Shown here: positions 5,223-5,320 of the stretch, one piece after another
How positions within the stretch are numbered: the first letter of the stretch is position 1
Layout: each line of letters opens with the position of its first letter
Origin: Deltaproteobacteria bacterium
Lineage (GTDB): Bacteria > Desulfobacterota > UBA8473
Reading direction: 5' to 3'
Assembly (NCBI GenBank): GCA_030643245.1
Contig: DAOWME010000207.1
Coordinates: 1 to 5,320, forward strand
DNA: 5,320 nt
Notes under the pieces: model-generated
Database searches by the model: none
Seen by the model: only the letters and a program-made list of their open reading frames with translations
Told to the model about the DNA's origin: nothing
Position numbers and translations under genes: made by a program

Positions 5223-5320
5223 TTTTTCCCCTGAGCTGCGTTCTCCTCAGGTTTCCGCCTGCGACGTACGATCATGTACGCCTCGGCGCAAACCGTCGTG
5301 CGGCCTTGCTCAGAGAAAAA
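5223..5320. repeat. 98-bp imperfect palindrome reaching the window edge
   Basis: Three nested arm pairs share one centre: TTTTTCCCCTGAGC (5223-5236) with GCTCAGAGAAAAA (5308-5320, one bulge and one wobble), GGTTTCCGCC (5250-5259) with GGCGCAAACC (5285-5294, one mismatch), and GACGTAC (5263-5269) with GTACGCC (5276-5282, one wobble) around a 6-nt loop. A competing small hairpin, CCTGAG (5230-5235) with CTCAGG (5246-5251), uses the same strand as the outer arm. It may be a palindromic mobile repeat or a structured RNA; it may extend past the window. Confidence 0.6.

Larger units (their letters stand above)
4982..5320 (-). pseudogene. Open frame broken by one in-frame TAG, upstream of the cyclase gene
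   Basis: A single minus-strand frame is open from the window edge (5320) to TGA at 4984-4982 except for one TAG at 5170-5168. The first part reads, from the edge, ...EQGRTTVCAEAYMIVRRRRK, PEENAAQGKKGHFW, METNLMDSMAWEA, then TAG. The second continues EKSGIPSGWLDRIENQRK, GQDYIEYLAEGYGIS and so on for 61 codons, overlapping the cyclase start by 25 nt in another frame. Both halves look protein-like. Options are a decayed gene, an amber codon read through (for example as pyrrolysine), or a non-coding leader open by chance. The upstream end is missing from the window. The ATG at 5275 has no obvious RBS. I do not recognise a family. Confidence 0.35.

Noticed and set aside
5007..5320. Known c-di-AMP (ydaO) or c-di-GMP riboswitch ahead of the cyclase gene
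   Set aside because: I could not find the conserved segments of either class on the minus strand; only generic pairing is visible.
1..5320. tRNA, rRNA, CRISPR array, transposase or integrase gene
   Set aside because: No regularly spaced repeats, cloverleaf or recombinase motif was seen on either strand.

Overview
The window looks bacterial. Shine-Dalgarno sites are clear (for example AAAGGAG before the diadenylate cyclase gene and GGGAGG before the helicase-loader gene), starts are ATG or GTG, and genes are tightly packed. The gene set (compact DisA_N-type cyclase, zinc-finger DnaC-like ATPase with a co-encoded partner, HD phosphohydrolase, flavin reductase, small His-rich protein) recalls anaerobic Deltaproteobacteria (Desulfobacterota) or a related phylum. 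That placement is inference from gene style; there is no marker gene.

Layout, left to right. Positions 1-341 hold no convincing gene. They contain a long hairpin (10-136) whose single imperfection is a G-U wobble only if read from the + strand, and a good sigma70-like promoter (234-262) in front of a small plus-strand gene for a His-tailed protein (342-611). That gene ends at a 190-bp element (610-801) with 24-bp perfect terminal inverted repeats. The element also supplies the last 30 codons and the stop of the convergent HD-domain gene (708-1364). Six recognisable genes then run on the minus strand, transcribed right to left: diadenylate cyclase (5006-4434), an unrecognised 230-aa protein (4405-3713), a zinc-finger DnaC/IstB-type ATPase (3710-2808), a HAD-IB phosphatase (2746-2102), a flavin reductase (1988-1512) and the HD protein (1364-708).

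The first three are the tightest unit (gaps of 28 and 2 nt) and link a c-di-AMP-making enzyme to what looks like a replicative helicase loader and its partner. The lower three have gaps of 61, 113 and 147 nt and may be separate transcripts.

Upstream of the cyclase gene (5007-5320) one minus-strand frame is open from the window edge to 4982 except for a single in-frame TAG. Its first half coincides with a 98-bp imperfect palindrome that runs to the window edge. This is either a broken gene carrying a palindromic element, an amber-read-through gene, or a non-coding structured leader; the window alone does not decide. A 42-codon open stretch between the flavin reductase and HD genes (1409-1537) may be another gene remnant. 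No tRNA, rRNA, CRISPR array or transposase gene is visible.
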